Notes: a model not told the origin generated them from the letters alone. Shown: positions 43,830-53,397, numbered from the stretch's first letter. The stretch is 64,000 nt of DNA from Salinispirillum marinum (GCF_042651565.1 NZ_JBHSDF010000005.1), one strand, 5' to 3'. Program-made: numbers and translations.

Positions 43830-44930
43830 TCAGTTCAACAGAGCAACGGCTTTGACCAAAACCACGATGGATTGTCCGACATGCAAGTTCAGTTGCGCTT
43901 TGGCCCACGGGGAAATTTCGGCCAGAATAACTTGTCCGTCTTGGAGATGACACACCACGACCACGCGACCGCCCTCTGGCGAGTCAATGCGGTCAATCGT
44001 TGCGGGCAATTGATTTTGAATGCTCACGTCAGGGATAGGGTTAAGTGCCAGGCTCACATCGCGCGCCATGATGCGCAGTCTCGTCTTCTGCTGCTTTTGC
44101 AAAGCAGGCGACTGGGTAACACCGGTAGGCTGCAGCCAGAGTTGAATGTCTCGGTTGCCGAAAGATTGCAACCCGTGCGCGTTTACAGCGCCAAGTTCGC
44201 CATACAGCACGGAAGCGGCTCCCCGGTCGATGAACAATGGAGAGTCGGGGCGTAAAATCGCGTCGGCCAGTGATTCAATGCGTTCAATGTCACCTTGATG
44301 CATAAACACCACACGATCGGCCAATTGTTCGACTTCCTCGGCGGCATGGGTCACTAAAATGATGGGAATGTCGACGTCGTTCGCCAAGCGGCTCAGAAAC
44401 GGCATGATTTCCCGTTTTGTTTGCGTGTCGAGCGCGGACAGGGGTTCATCCAACAATAATAATTGTGGGTTTCGCAGTAGGGCACGGCCCAGTGACACCC
44501 GCTGGGCTTGCCCGCCGGAAAGTGCGTGTACCGGGCGATCAACAAGTTCGGTGATGCCTAACAAGTTCACGGCGTCGTCAAAGGTTACGTGCCTTTCCGC
44601 CTCGGGCGTGCGACGGAAACCGAACAGAAGATTCTCTCGCACAGAAAGGTGCGGTAGCAGGCTAGGCTCTTGAAACACCATGCCGATGCGCCGCCGGTGC
44701 AGGGGTACAAACTGTCGGCTATCTTGCCATACGGTTATATCCCCCGACGTTTGTTCGATGGCAACCCTGCTATTGGCGGCCGGGTCCAGACCTGAAATGA
44801 TGCGTAAGAGGGTTGTTTTGCCGCACCCGGAACGCCCGAATAAAGCGGTGACGCCCGAAAGGGGCAGCGTGCAGTCAACCGCTAACGTAAAGTTCGCGCG
44901 TGTGAGGTGTGTATGTACATGCAGTTTCAC
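43830..44930 (-). CDS. modC: Molybdate ABC transporter ATP-binding protein
   Basis: The 366-residue ATPase has Walker A FGRSGCGKTTLL, signature LSGGQAQRVSLGRAL, Walker B LLLLDEPLSALD and the switch His in LVTHAAEEVEQLA. The C-terminal ~80 residues form a Mop/TOBE-like oxyanion domain (VSIQNQLPATIDRIDSPEG), diagnostic for ModC. It overlaps modB by four bases (ATGA). Molybdate uptake would supply MsrP encoded at 62169. Confidence 0.95.
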   Translation of the reverse strand: MKLHVHTHLTRANFTLAVDCTLPLSGVTALFGRSGCGKTTLLRIISGLDPAANSRVAIEQTSGDITVWQDSRQFVPLHRRRIGMVFQEPSLLPHLSVRENLLFGFRRTPEAERHVTFDDAVNLLGITELVDRPVHALSGGQAQRVSLGRALLRNPQLLLLDEPLSALDTQTKREIMPFLSRLANDVDIPIILVTHAAEEVEQLADRVVFMHQGDIERIESLADAILRPDSPLFIDRGAASVLYGELGAVNAHGLQSFGNRDIQLWLQPTGVTQSPALQKQQKTRLRIMARDVSLALNPIPDVSIQNQLPATIDRIDSPEGGRVVVVCHLQDGQVILAEISPWAKAQLNLHVGQSIVVLVKAVALLN

Positions 44931-45628
44931 AGTTTGCTCACCTCGAAACGGCGGTTGACGCTGTATACCACAAACAAGGTCAAAAACGAGAAGGCAAGCA
45001 TCAGCAAGGAGAGGCGGTGCGCCGCGGCATAGTTTAAGGATTCGACGTGGTCATATATCAGTACCGAAAGCACCTGGGTTTCGCCGGGAATACTGCCGCC
45101 CAACATCAAGATGACCCCAAACTCGCCTAACGTATGTGCAAACGACAGCGTGGCAGCGATGATGAAACCACCGCGTGTGAGCGGAAGAATGACGGTGATA
45201 AAGCGGTCAATAGGCCCGGCACCCAGCATTGCAGCCACTTCCGTCGGGCGTTGTCCGAGTTGTCGAAACGCTTCTTGCAACGGTTGAACGGCGAAGGGTA
45301 AGGAATAAATAACTGAGGCCACCAAAATGCCGGTAAACGAAAACGCCAAGTGTGTGAGGCCGATGGATTCTAAGGTGCTGCCGATAGCGCCGCGCGGGCC
45401 TAACACCAACAACAAGTAAAACCCTAATACGGTCGGTGGTAATACCAAAGGTAAAGCGACCAAGGCTTGCACGATGATGCGTACTTTGGTGCGTCGCTGC
45501 GCCAACCACCACGCCAATGGCGTGGCGATGACGAGCAGGATGAGGGTGCTGTAGAGGCAAAGTTTAAGCGTGACGCCGATGGCCTGCCATTCGGCCGCGC
45601 TTAGGCTCAGCATGACGTCGGATTCCAT
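44927..45628 (-). CDS. modB: Molybdate ABC transporter permease
   Basis: The 233-residue membrane protein has five to six helices and the EAA-type loop that docks ModC (RPTEVAAMLGAGPIDRFITV). The N-terminal WQAIGVTLKLCLYSTLILLV and FGVILMLGGSIPGETQVL are typical of ModB. The ATG at 45628 has GGAAG upstream and begins 19 bases after the modA stop; the longer frame would overlap modA. Confidence 0.94.
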   Translation of the reverse strand: MESDVMLSLSAAEWQAIGVTLKLCLYSTLILLVIATPLAWWLAQRRTKVRIIVQALVALPLVLPPTVLGFYLLLVLGPRGAIGSTLESIGLTHLAFSFTGILVASVIYSLPFAVQPLQEAFRQLGQRPTEVAAMLGAGPIDRFITVILPLTRGGFIIAATLSFAHTLGEFGVILMLGGSIPGETQVLSVLIYDHVESLNYAAAHRLSLLMLAFSFLTLFVVYSVNRRFEVSKL

Positions 45629-45647
45629 GGCTTCCACTGCGACAGGG

Positions 45648-46394
45648 TCATGAGTGTAACCCGTGCTGACGCAGAATCGCTGTAACTTCCGGCGTGCCAA
45701 TGAAGTCAGCAAAGCGATGTGCTATCGGGTTACTGGCGGCGCGCCGGGTGATCACAAACGCCTGCGTCAGCGGCGCATGTAGGTCACGATCGATGAGCTG
45801 GAACGGCTGGTCATTCAGCGGCGGCACCACGGCCAGTGACAAGGCGATCAGCCCAATCTCGGCCGCACCGGCTTCCGCCATCCGAGCGGCTTGCGAGATA
45901 TTTTCACCGAATACGATTTTTTCCTCCACCACGTCCCATAGACCCAGGTTTGTTAAGGCTTCTTGGGCGCGCTGTCCATAAGGGGCGGTGCGTGGTTGCG
46001 CCATGGCGATTCGGCGAATGTTGGGCGATGTCAGGTCGTGCAGGGTCAGGGTACTGGCATCAAGGTCCGCACTCCAGAGTACCAAGCGTCCTTCGGCATA
46101 AACCACGGGTTTGCCGGTGGTTAACCCTTCATCGTAGAGCCTTTGCGGTAAGGCGGTATCTGCCGAAAAAAACAGGTCAAAAGGTGCCCCATTTATGATT
46201 TGCGTGGTGAGACCACCGGAGGCGCCAAAAATGATTCGTATGGCGTCGTCTGGAAATTGTTGTTGATAGCTGGCAACGATGTCCTGCATCGCATGGCGTA
46301 CCGAGGCAGCAGCGACCACGGTAAGGTTTTGCGCCCCTGCCAACGTACTGCCCAGCAGGGACAACAGCAATGCCAAAAATGAACGTGCGAACAT
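45648..46394 (-). CDS. modA: Molybdate-binding periplasmic protein
   Basis: The 248-residue protein has a signal peptide (about 1-21, LLLSLLGSTLAGA) and ModA motifs: VVAAASVRHAMQDI, FGASGGLTTQI, GAPFDLFFSAD and AQPRTAPYG. It delivers molybdate or tungstate to ModBC. Order modA-modB-modC is standard. No ModE regulator is in the window. Confidence 0.95.
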   Translation of the reverse strand: MFARSFLALLLSLLGSTLAGAQNLTVVAAASVRHAMQDIVASYQQQFPDDAIRIIFGASGGLTTQIINGAPFDLFFSADTALPQRLYDEGLTTGKPVVYAEGRLVLWSADLDASTLTLHDLTSPNIRRIAMAQPRTAPYGQRAQEALTNLGLWDVVEEKIVFGENISQAARMAEAGAAEIGLIALSLAVVPPLNDQPFQLIDRDLHAPLTQAFVITRRAASNPIAHRFADFIGTPEVTAILRQHGLHS

Positions 46395-46465
46395 GCAGGT
46401 TTTCCATTACAAAACGGTCGGTAAGCGCTGACAGCTTATCAGTATCCGCCAGCGCTTTGCCAATA

Positions 46466-46494
46466 AGAAAAAGGCCGCAAGTGCGGCCTATTAA
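46466..46494 (-). terminator. Rho-independent terminator of clpB
   Basis: On the minus strand a seven-base stem AGGCCGC/GCGGCCT with a four-base loop is followed by TTTTTCTT. It begins a few bases after the clpB stop at 46497, as expected for its terminator. Confidence 0.85.
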
Positions 46495-46496
46495 GG

Positions 46497-49073
46497 TTAA
46501 GCGGTGGCGAAGGTGAGCTTGCCATCCAGTACGTCCACTTGAATGGTGTCACCCGGCGTAAACTCACCTTTCAATAGGGCGGTGGCCAGCGGGTTTTCCA
46601 GCTCACGTTGAATGCTGCGTTTCAGTGGGCGGGCACCATATACCGGGTCATACCCGGCTTCACAGAGCAAGGTCATGGCGACATCCGATAGGCTGATGCC
46701 CAACTGTTGTTCGCCCAAGCGCTTGCGCAGCAAGCCCAGTTGAATTTCGGCAATGCCCCTGATCTGGGCTTCTTCCAGCGGATGAAAGACCACGATTTCA
46801 TCGACCCGGTTGATGAACTCGGGGCGGAAATGCGTGCCGACCACATCCATCACGGCGTCTTTCATGGCGTCGTAATTGGCTTCGCCGGATAAGGTTTGGA
46901 TAACATCGCTACCCAAGTTGGATGTCATCACAATCACCGTGTTGCGGAAGTCAACGGTTCTGCCCTGACCGTCCGTTAGGCGACCATCGTCCAGCACCTG
47001 TAAAAGAATGTTGAATACATCCGGGTGTGCTTTTTCCACTTCGTCGAGCAAAATCACGCTGTATGGGCGACGGCGCACAGCTTCGGTCAGGTAGCCGCCT
47101 TCTTCATAGCCCACATACCCCGGCGGTGCGCCCACCAAGCGCGCTACCGAGTGTTTCTCCATAAATTCCGACATATCGATGCGCACCATGGCGTCTTGGG
47201 TGTCGAACAAGAACTCGGCCAAGGCTTTGCACAGTTCGGTTTTACCCACCCCGGTTGGCCCCAAGAACAAGAAAGAACCGTTCGGGCGGTTGGGGTCCGA
47301 CAAACCAGAGCGTGAACGACGCACCGCATTCGCCACAGAAACGACAGCTTCATGCTGACCGATGACCTTGGCGTGCAACGCTTCTTCCATACGCACCAGT
47401 TTGTCGCGTTCGCCTTCGAGCATTTTTTCCACGGGGATACCCGTCCAGCGCGCAATGACCTGAGCAATGGATTCTTCGGTCACCTTGTTGTGCAGCAACT
47501 GCATGTCCATCATTTCGGCTTGGCTGGCCATGTCGAGCTGTCGCTCCAAGTCAGGAATGCGACCGTATTGCAGTTCCGACATTAAGGCGAGTTCGCCTTT
47601 GCGTCGGGCTGCGTCGATCTGTTTGCGCGCCTCTTCCAATTGCTCTTTAATTTTTTGCGAGCCTTGCAATGAAGCCTTTTCAGTATTCCAAATTTCGTCT
47701 AGATCGGCGTATTCCCGCTCGACCTGCACGATGGTTTTTTGTAATTGTTCCAGCCGCTTTTTGGCAGCGGAATCCTGTTCTTTCTTCAGGGCTTCGGCCT
47801 CGATTTTGAGTTGAATCAACCGCCGCTCCAGCCGGTCCATGGATTCCGGTTTGGAGTCGATTTCCATCCGAATCCGGCTCGCGGCTTCGTCGATTAAATC
47901 AATGGCTTTGTCCGGGAGTTGGCGGTCGGTGATGTAACGTTGCGACAGTGTGACCGCCGAAATAAGCGCCGAATCGGTTATGTCGACGCCGTGGTGCAAT
48001 TCGTAGGCTTCTTTCAAACCGCGCATGATGGCAATGGCCGCTTCTTCATTGGGTTCTTCCACCATAACTTTCTGAAAACGCCGTTCCAGTGCGCCGTCTT
48101 TTTCGATGTACTGCCGGTATTCGTTGAGCGTGGTGGCGCCGACGCAATGCAACTCGCCGCGGGCTAAGGCGGGCTTGAGCATGTTTCCGGCATCCAAGGC
48201 TCCTTCACCTTTTCCTGCTCCGACCATGGTGTGAAGCTCGTCGATAAAGAGAATGATCTGGCCTTCCTGTTTTGACAGCTCATTCAGTACGGCTTTCAAC
48301 CGTTCTTCAAACTCGCCTCGGTATTTTGCTCCGGCCAGCAGCGAGCCGAGATCCAGCGACAGTACCTGCTTGTTCTTTAAGCTTTCGGGAACTTCACCGT
48401 TCACAATACGTTGCGCTAACCCTTCTACGATGGCCGTTTTACCGACACCGGGTTCACCAATGAGAACCGGGTTGTTTTTACGCCGCCGTTGTAGGACCTG
48501 AATAGTGCGGCGAATTTCGTCATCCCGACCAATGACGGGATCAAGCTTGCCATGCATAGCGCGTTCGGTCAGGTTGACGGTGTATTTGTCGAGTGCCTGG
48601 CGTGCATCTTCTGCTTCCTGTGAGTCGACTTTTTCACCGTTACGTACCGATGCGATGGCCGACTCTAAAGCGGCGGACGTTACGCCCGTATCCGCTAAGA
48701 GCTTGGCGATTGGGCCTTTGTCTTGTGCCATGGCCAACAAAACAATTTCGGATGAAATAAACTGATCCTTGCCTTTTTGCGCCAGCTTATCGGCCAGGTT
48801 CATGACCCGCCCGAGGTCATTCGACATGTGCACGTCACCATCGTGATTTTGGATGGAGGGCAATTGGGCAAGATGTTTCTCGGTGGCAGAACGCACCGCG
48901 TTGGCTTGGGCACCGGCCTGACGCAAGAGCGGCACGATACTGGAACCTTGTTGATCGAGCAGGGCCAATAATAAATGCGCCGGTTCGATAAAATTATGGT
49001 CGCGGCCAACGGCAAGCGATTGCGCGTCAGCTAACGCCAGCTGTAATTTGCTGGTTAGGCGGTCAATACGCAT
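46497..49073 (-). CDS. clpB: ATP-dependent disaggregase ClpB
   Basis: ClpB is the Hsp100 chaperone that dissolves protein aggregates with DnaK. The 858-residue protein has the N domain (MRIDRLTSKLQLALADAQSL), two AAA+ modules (Walker A GEPGVGKTAIVEGL and GPTGVGKTELCKAL) and the long coiled-coil middle domain (about 400-520) that distinguishes ClpB from ClpA/ClpC. The ATG at 49073 has GGAGGAG upstream and matches the family; an in-frame start at 49097 is rejected. A sigma-32-type promoter precedes it. Confidence 0.98.
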   Translation of the reverse strand: MRIDRLTSKLQLALADAQSLAVGRDHNFIEPAHLLLALLDQQGSSIVPLLRQAGAQANAVRSATEKHLAQLPSIQNHDGDVHMSNDLGRVMNLADKLAQKGKDQFISSEIVLLAMAQDKGPIAKLLADTGVTSAALESAIASVRNGEKVDSQEAEDARQALDKYTVNLTERAMHGKLDPVIGRDDEIRRTIQVLQRRRKNNPVLIGEPGVGKTAIVEGLAQRIVNGEVPESLKNKQVLSLDLGSLLAGAKYRGEFEERLKAVLNELSKQEGQIILFIDELHTMVGAGKGEGALDAGNMLKPALARGELHCVGATTLNEYRQYIEKDGALERRFQKVMVEEPNEEAAIAIMRGLKEAYELHHGVDITDSALISAVTLSQRYITDRQLPDKAIDLIDEAASRIRMEIDSKPESMDRLERRLIQLKIEAEALKKEQDSAAKKRLEQLQKTIVQVEREYADLDEIWNTEKASLQGSQKIKEQLEEARKQIDAARRKGELALMSELQYGRIPDLERQLDMASQAEMMDMQLLHNKVTEESIAQVIARWTGIPVEKMLEGERDKLVRMEEALHAKVIGQHEAVVSVANAVRRSRSGLSDPNRPNGSFLFLGPTGVGKTELCKALAEFLFDTQDAMVRIDMSEFMEKHSVARLVGAPPGYVGYEEGGYLTEAVRRRPYSVILLDEVEKAHPDVFNILLQVLDDGRLTDGQGRTVDFRNTVIVMTSNLGSDVIQTLSGEANYDAMKDAVMDVVGTHFRPEFINRVDEIVVFHPLEEAQIRGIAEIQLGLLRKRLGEQQLGISLSDVAMTLLCEAGYDPVYGARPLKRSIQRELENPLATALLKGEFTPGDTIQVDVLDGKLTFATA

Positions 49074-49117
49074 GGTGTGCTCCTCCTGTAGGAACAAATT
49101 CTGGAATTGAATCAGTT

Positions 49118-49143
49118 ATGGGGCGTGCTGGTCGGCTTTTCAA
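49118..49143 (-). promoter_or_regulatory. Heat-shock (sigma-32) promoter of clpB
   Basis: Reading the minus strand, TTGAAA (49143-49138) and CCCCAT (49123-49118) are 14 bases apart, matching the consensus CTTGAAA-N11-16-CCCCAT. The predicted start of transcription leaves a leader of roughly 35-40 bases before the clpB ATG. Confidence 0.8.
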
Positions 49144-49320
49144 TGTTCACAGAGTAATCTGTTGCCCCAGATCAGTGTTTAAAGTGGATATTGTCGGGTT
49201 GCATGTCGGACTGCAGCGGCGCATCATCAAGCCATCGGTAAGTGCCTGAATTTTTCTTTCTTTTGTATCGTTTTATCAGGTGTGCCGGACAGGATTATTC
49301 ATGTTAAGGAGTATGCTGTC

Positions 49321-50616
49321 ATGCATATTGTCGTTGTTGGTGGTGGTGCCGGTGGCTTGGAGCTCGCAACGCGCCTGGGGCGCAAGCTAGGTAAGCGAAA
49401 CAAGACCAAAATTACCTTGGTGGATCGCAATCAAACGCACATTTGGAAGCCGTTGTTGCACGAAGTCGCCACGGGGTCTTTGGATGCTGGCGTGGATGAA
49501 GTCAGTTATCGGGCGCATGCGCACAATCATCACTTTTCATTCGTGTTGGGTACGCTGAGTGGTCTTGATCGCACGACCAAAACCATTACCTTGGCACCGT
49601 TGATGTCGGGCGAGGGACAAGAAGTGTTGCCTGAGCGCACATTGTCCTATGATCATTTGGTGCTGGCCATTGGTTCGGTATCCAATGATTTCGGAGTGCC
49701 GGGTATTGCCGAGCATTGTATTTTCCTTGATACACCTACTCAGGCCGAGCGTTTTCGCCAGCGTTTGGTGCACGGCTTTTTGCGCCTGAATCAGCAGCTG
49801 GAAACGCAACCCGATGCAAAATTGAACATTGCCATTGTGGGCGGTGGGGCAACCGGCGTGGAACTCGCGGCTGAACTCTACAATGCAGCGGAACTCTTTA
49901 AAGTCTACGGGTTGAATAATGTCTCTTTGAGTCACTTGTCCGTGACACTGTTGGAAGCAGGTGAGCGCATCTTGCCCGCATTGCCCGCTCGCATTGCCGG
50001 TTCTGCGCACATGGAGTTGCGCGCTTTGGGCGTGGATGTGCGTACTCAGGCTAAAGTTGTGAAGGCCAGTGCCGAAGGCTTGCACACGGCAGAAGGAGAG
50101 TTGATTCGCAGTTCATTGATGGTGTGGGCGGCCGGCATCAAAGCACCTAACTTTATGCAGGGCTTGGGTGGCTTGGCGACCAATCGTAATAACCAAGTAC
50201 TGGTGAATCTGCATTTGAACCCAGAAGACGATCCGAACATCCATGTGTTGGGCGATTGTGCTGCGTGTCAATTGCCCGATGGTAAATGGGTGCCACCCCG
50301 TGCCCAGTCGGCGCATCAGATGGCGTCTTTGGTGTACAAAAATTTATTGGCGTTGCTTAAAAATAAGCCCTTACAGACCTTTAAGTACAAGGATCATGGA
50401 TCGCTGATTTCGTTAAGCCATTACAGCACGGTCGGAAGTCTGATGGGGAATTTAACTCGTGGCAGCATGATGATCGAAGGCCGTATGGCGCGCTTGGTGT
50501 ACATTTCGTTATATCGCATGCACCAGTTGGCTTTGCACGGTTGGTTGCGAATGCTGTTGATTACCATCGTTGAGCGGGTTAATCACATTCTGAAACCGCG
50601 CTTGAAACTGCATTAA
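49321..50616 (+). CDS. ndh: Type II NADH dehydrogenase (NDH-2)
   Basis: NDH-2 passes electrons from NADH to quinone without pumping protons. The 431-residue flavoprotein has an N-terminal FAD motif (VVVGGGAGGLELATRLG), a second dinucleotide motif for NADH (IAIVGGGATGVELAAEL) and HVLGDCAACQLPDG near the C-terminus, ending with a membrane-binding amphipathic helix. AAGGAG lies nine bases before the ATG at 49321. Its last 38 bases overlap the convergent TetR gene. Confidence 0.94.
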   Translation: MHIVVVGGGAGGLELATRLGRKLGKRNKTKITLVDRNQTHIWKPLLHEVATGSLDAGVDEVSYRAHAHNHHFSFVLGTLSGLDRTTKTITLAPLMSGEGQEVLPERTLSYDHLVLAIGSVSNDFGVPGIAEHCIFLDTPTQAERFRQRLVHGFLRLNQQLETQPDAKLNIAIVGGGATGVELAAELYNAAELFKVYGLNNVSLSHLSVTLLEAGERILPALPARIAGSAHMELRALGVDVRTQAKVVKASAEGLHTAEGELIRSSLMVWAAGIKAPNFMQGLGGLATNRNNQVLVNLHLNPEDDPNIHVLGDCAACQLPDGKWVPPRAQSAHQMASLVYKNLLALLKNKPLQTFKYKDHGSLISLSHYSTVGSLMGNLTRGSMMIEGRMARLVYISLYRMHQLALHGWLRMLLITIVERVNHILKPRLKLH

Positions 50617-51085
50617 CCGGCATTGAAAGCAGGAGTCGGCGCCAGCGTATGGCGTCGACTTTGTCTTGTGCCTCCGTCAGTGAATAGGCGAAGTGCGTAC
50701 TTAACGCTCGCAGTGCTACCTTTTGCCACCTTGCATCAAATTCGCGCCAAAAACGATCGGCCGCCGCCGCAAAACGCCATCCCTCAGCAATAATCAAACG
50801 ATACATGGCCATATGTTGGTCGCACCACCAATACTGGTCCAAATACGCCCACAGTGTGTCTTCCGAGGCGCAGGAGATATCTGTGCTGGGTTTATGCTCT
50901 TCGAGCCACGTTTCAATGACGGCGGCTACCAGTACGGCTTTGTCGGGGAAGTGGTTATACACCGTGGGTTTGGATACGGCACAGGTACTGACCACCAAAT
51001 CGATGGACGTACCTTTGAAACCCTGAGTCAAAAATAGCTGGGTTGCTTCGGCGACAATATGATCGCGTTTTGACGCACGGGCCAT
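50579..51085 (-). CDS. TetR-family transcriptional regulator
   Basis: The 168-residue protein has the TetR helix-turn-helix (HIVAEATQLFLTQGFKGTSI, then VSKPTVYNHFPDKAVLV) and a short ligand-binding part rich in Trp. It is shorter than the usual ~190-220 residues. An inverted repeat 24 bases upstream of its ATG (TTTACT-N3-AGTAAA) is a likely autoregulatory operator. Target genes other than itself are unclear. Confidence 0.9.
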   Translation of the reverse strand: MARASKRDHIVAEATQLFLTQGFKGTSIDLVVSTCAVSKPTVYNHFPDKAVLVAAVIETWLEEHKPSTDISCASEDTLWAYLDQYWWCDQHMAMYRLIIAEGWRFAAAADRFWREFDARWQKVALRALSTHFAYSLTEAQDKVDAIRWRRLLLSMPVNAVSSAVSECD

Positions 51086-51654
51086 CGAGACTGCTCGCTG
51101 CTTAAAATTTTACTAAGAGTAAACTTTCGTTAGGGGGGCGTAAAGCAGATACGATCGGATTCAATCGGACAAAACACCGTGCCGGTGGTTGACTTTTAAG
51201 CGTATTAGAAGACAATAGCCACAAGTCAACGTTACGTATTGTGACGTGGCGACTCAACGAGTATCGATTGCTTCGATTCTGATTTTTTAATGCAATCTAC
51301 CAGTGAATTTGTAGTGCAAGGTGGCAGTTAGACAGCTCACAAGGCTGTTTATCGCGGATCATCACACGTCAAATGGCCGGTTAACCGCAGGTATAAGAGT
51401 CGAGGGGCGACCACTTGGTCCTGCCAGCATGCATTGTTACCACGATCATGCACACACAGGTTTGTCTCAACGTAGCCGCAGCTTTGCATCCTGCTCAGTG
51501 CCGCGCGTTGTTTTCTCCTCTGTAAGGGCCATGAATGCGTCAATGCAGAGCGAGTCTTCTACTCCCTTTGTGGTCACATTCTGGTGTTCATGCTTTGGCA
51601 TGCTATCGCAGTGCTCGTTAGTCATTTTAACTTTGCCAGAGCGAGTGCCAGCCC
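51086..51654. other. 569-base intergenic region between TetR gene and ilvI
   Basis: This holds the TetR-type operator at 51109-51123 and presumably promoters for both flanking genes. A short frame with its own SD (GTAAGG before ATG 51531) runs 82 codons out of frame across the ilvI start and includes the branched-chain-rich run SLVILTL. No clear terminator/antiterminator hairpins were seen. No other convincing gene or RNA is visible. Confidence 0.5.
51109..51123. promoter_or_regulatory. Candidate TetR operator
   Basis: TTTACT-AAG-AGTAAA is a perfect six-base inverted repeat with a three-base centre. It lies 24-38 bases upstream of the TetR-family start at 51085, a position where repressor binding would block its own promoter. 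Confidence 0.6.
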
Positions 51655-53397
51655 ATGACCGACACCCACGATCAGCCGCCGATGTTATCCGGTGGACAAA
51701 TGCTTATGCGCGCCTTGAAAGACGAAGGCGTGAAACATATTTATGGCTACCCCGGTGGTGCCGTGCTGCATATTTATGATGCCTTACACCGGCAGGACGA
51801 TGTGCAACATATTCTCGTGCGTCATGAACAAGCCGCGACCCACATGGCCGATGCCTATGCGCGTGCATCTGGCAAGGCCGGTGTTGTACTGGTGACCAGT
51901 GGCCCCGGCGCTACCAACGCCGTTACCGGTATTGCGACGGCCTACATGGATTCAATTCCTATGGTCATCATTACCGGTCAGGTCATGAGCCATTTAATTG
52001 GTGAAGATGCGTTTCAAGAAACGGACATGATGGGAATTTCGCGCCCAGTGGTGAAGCATAATATGTCGGTCCGTCGCCCTGAAGACATTCCCATGCTGGT
52101 TAAGAAGGCGTTCTACATCGCCGAAAGCGGTCGCCCTGGTCCGGTGGTGCTCGATATTCCGAAAGACATGACCATGCCGAATGAGCGCTTTCCGTACGTC
52201 TATCCGACGGAAATTAAAATGCGCTCTTATAATCCCGTCACCCGTGGTCACAGTGGGCAGATCAAAAAAGCCGTCAATTTGCTGATGCAGGCCAAGCGTC
52301 CGATGATTTATTCCGGTGGCGGAGTCATTTTGGGTAAAGCGTCCGATCTACTGGTGACGTTAGCGAAGAATCTTGGCTATCCGGTGACGAATACCCTGAT
52401 GGGCCTGGGTGCTTATCCGGCAACCGATAAACAATTCGTCGGTATGCTCGGCATGCACGGCACCTACGAAGCCAATACGGCGATGCACAATGCCGACGTC
52501 ATATTGGCCGTGGGCGCGCGCTTTGATGATCGGGTGACCAATAACACCAAAAAGTTTTGCCCCGGGGCGAAAATCATTCATATCGACATCGATCCAACAT
52601 CGATTTCCAAAACCGTATCGGCCGATGTGCCCATTGTTGGCCCCGTGCGTGCTGTTTTGGAAGAAATGTTGAGCGCCATTGAAGACAGCAAACTGGCGGT
52701 TGACCAGGAAGCCTTGGCCCATTGGTGGAAGCAAATTAATGAGTGGCGCACGCGTCATGGTGGACGTTTTAACACCGACGACAGCGCCTTGCTTAAACCG
52801 CAACAGGTGATTGAAACACTGTGGCGGGTAACCAATGGCGACGCCTATGTAACCAGTGATGTTGGTCAGCACCAAATGTTTGCTGCACAGTATTACAAGT
52901 TCGACAAACCCAACCGTTGGATCAATTCAGGCGGTTTGGGCACCATGGGTTTTGGCCTGCCAGCCGCCATGGGCGTGGCCTTAAATTATCCTGAAAACGA
53001 TGTGGTTTGTGTAACCGGTGAAGGCTCGATTCAGATGAATATTCAGGAGCTCTCTACCTGCAAGCAATATAACTTGCCGGTGAAGATCTTGAACTTGAAT
53101 AACGGCTATCTGGGTATGGTTAAACAGTGGCAAGACATGAACTATGAGTCACGTTATTCCAACTCCTACATGGATTCGTTGCCGGATTTTGTGAAGTTAG
53201 CAGAAGCCTATGGCCATGTTGGCATGCGCATTGAGAAGCCGTCTGATTTAGAGCCTGCATTGCGTGAAGCGTTCGCCATGAAAGACCGGCTGGTGTTCTT
53301 GGATGTATTAGTGGAGCCAAAGGAGCACGTATACCCGATGCAAGTACCAACGGGTGCTATGTGCGATATGTTTTTGAGCAAGACGGAGAGGACCTAA
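51655..53397 (+). CDS. ilvI: Acetolactate synthase large (catalytic) subunit
   Basis: This ThDP enzyme makes 2-acetolactate or 2-aceto-2-hydroxybutyrate, the first common step for valine, leucine and isoleucine. The 580-residue protein has the catalytic Glu region (YGYPGGAVLHIYDAL, HEQAATHMADAYAR), VTSGPGATN and the ThDP-Mg site (GEGSIQMNIQEL ... NLNNGYLGM). The ribosome site before ATG 51655 is weak. The small subunit ilvH begins six bases downstream. Confidence 0.97.
   Translation: MTDTHDQPPMLSGGQMLMRALKDEGVKHIYGYPGGAVLHIYDALHRQDDVQHILVRHEQAATHMADAYARASGKAGVVLVTSGPGATNAVTGIATAYMDSIPMVIITGQVMSHLIGEDAFQETDMMGISRPVVKHNMSVRRPEDIPMLVKKAFYIAESGRPGPVVLDIPKDMTMPNERFPYVYPTEIKMRSYNPVTRGHSGQIKKAVNLLMQAKRPMIYSGGGVILGKASDLLVTLAKNLGYPVTNTLMGLGAYPATDKQFVGMLGMHGTYEANTAMHNADVILAVGARFDDRVTNNTKKFCPGAKIIHIDIDPTSISKTVSADVPIVGPVRAVLEEMLSAIEDSKLAVDQEALAHWWKQINEWRTRHGGRFNTDDSALLKPQQVIETLWRVTNGDAYVTSDVGQHQMFAAQYYKFDKPNRWINSGGLGTMGFGLPAAMGVALNYPENDVVCVTGEGSIQMNIQELSTCKQYNLPVKILNLNNGYLGMVKQWQDMNYESRYSNSYMDSLPDFVKLAEAYGHVGMRIEKPSDLEPALREAFAMKDRLVFLDVLVEPKEHVYPMQVPTGAMCDMFLSKTERT

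Noticed and set aside
43806..44255. Plus-strand frame of 149 codons after the GntR gene
   Set aside because: It is antisense to the modC C-terminal domain and has no SD or family match.
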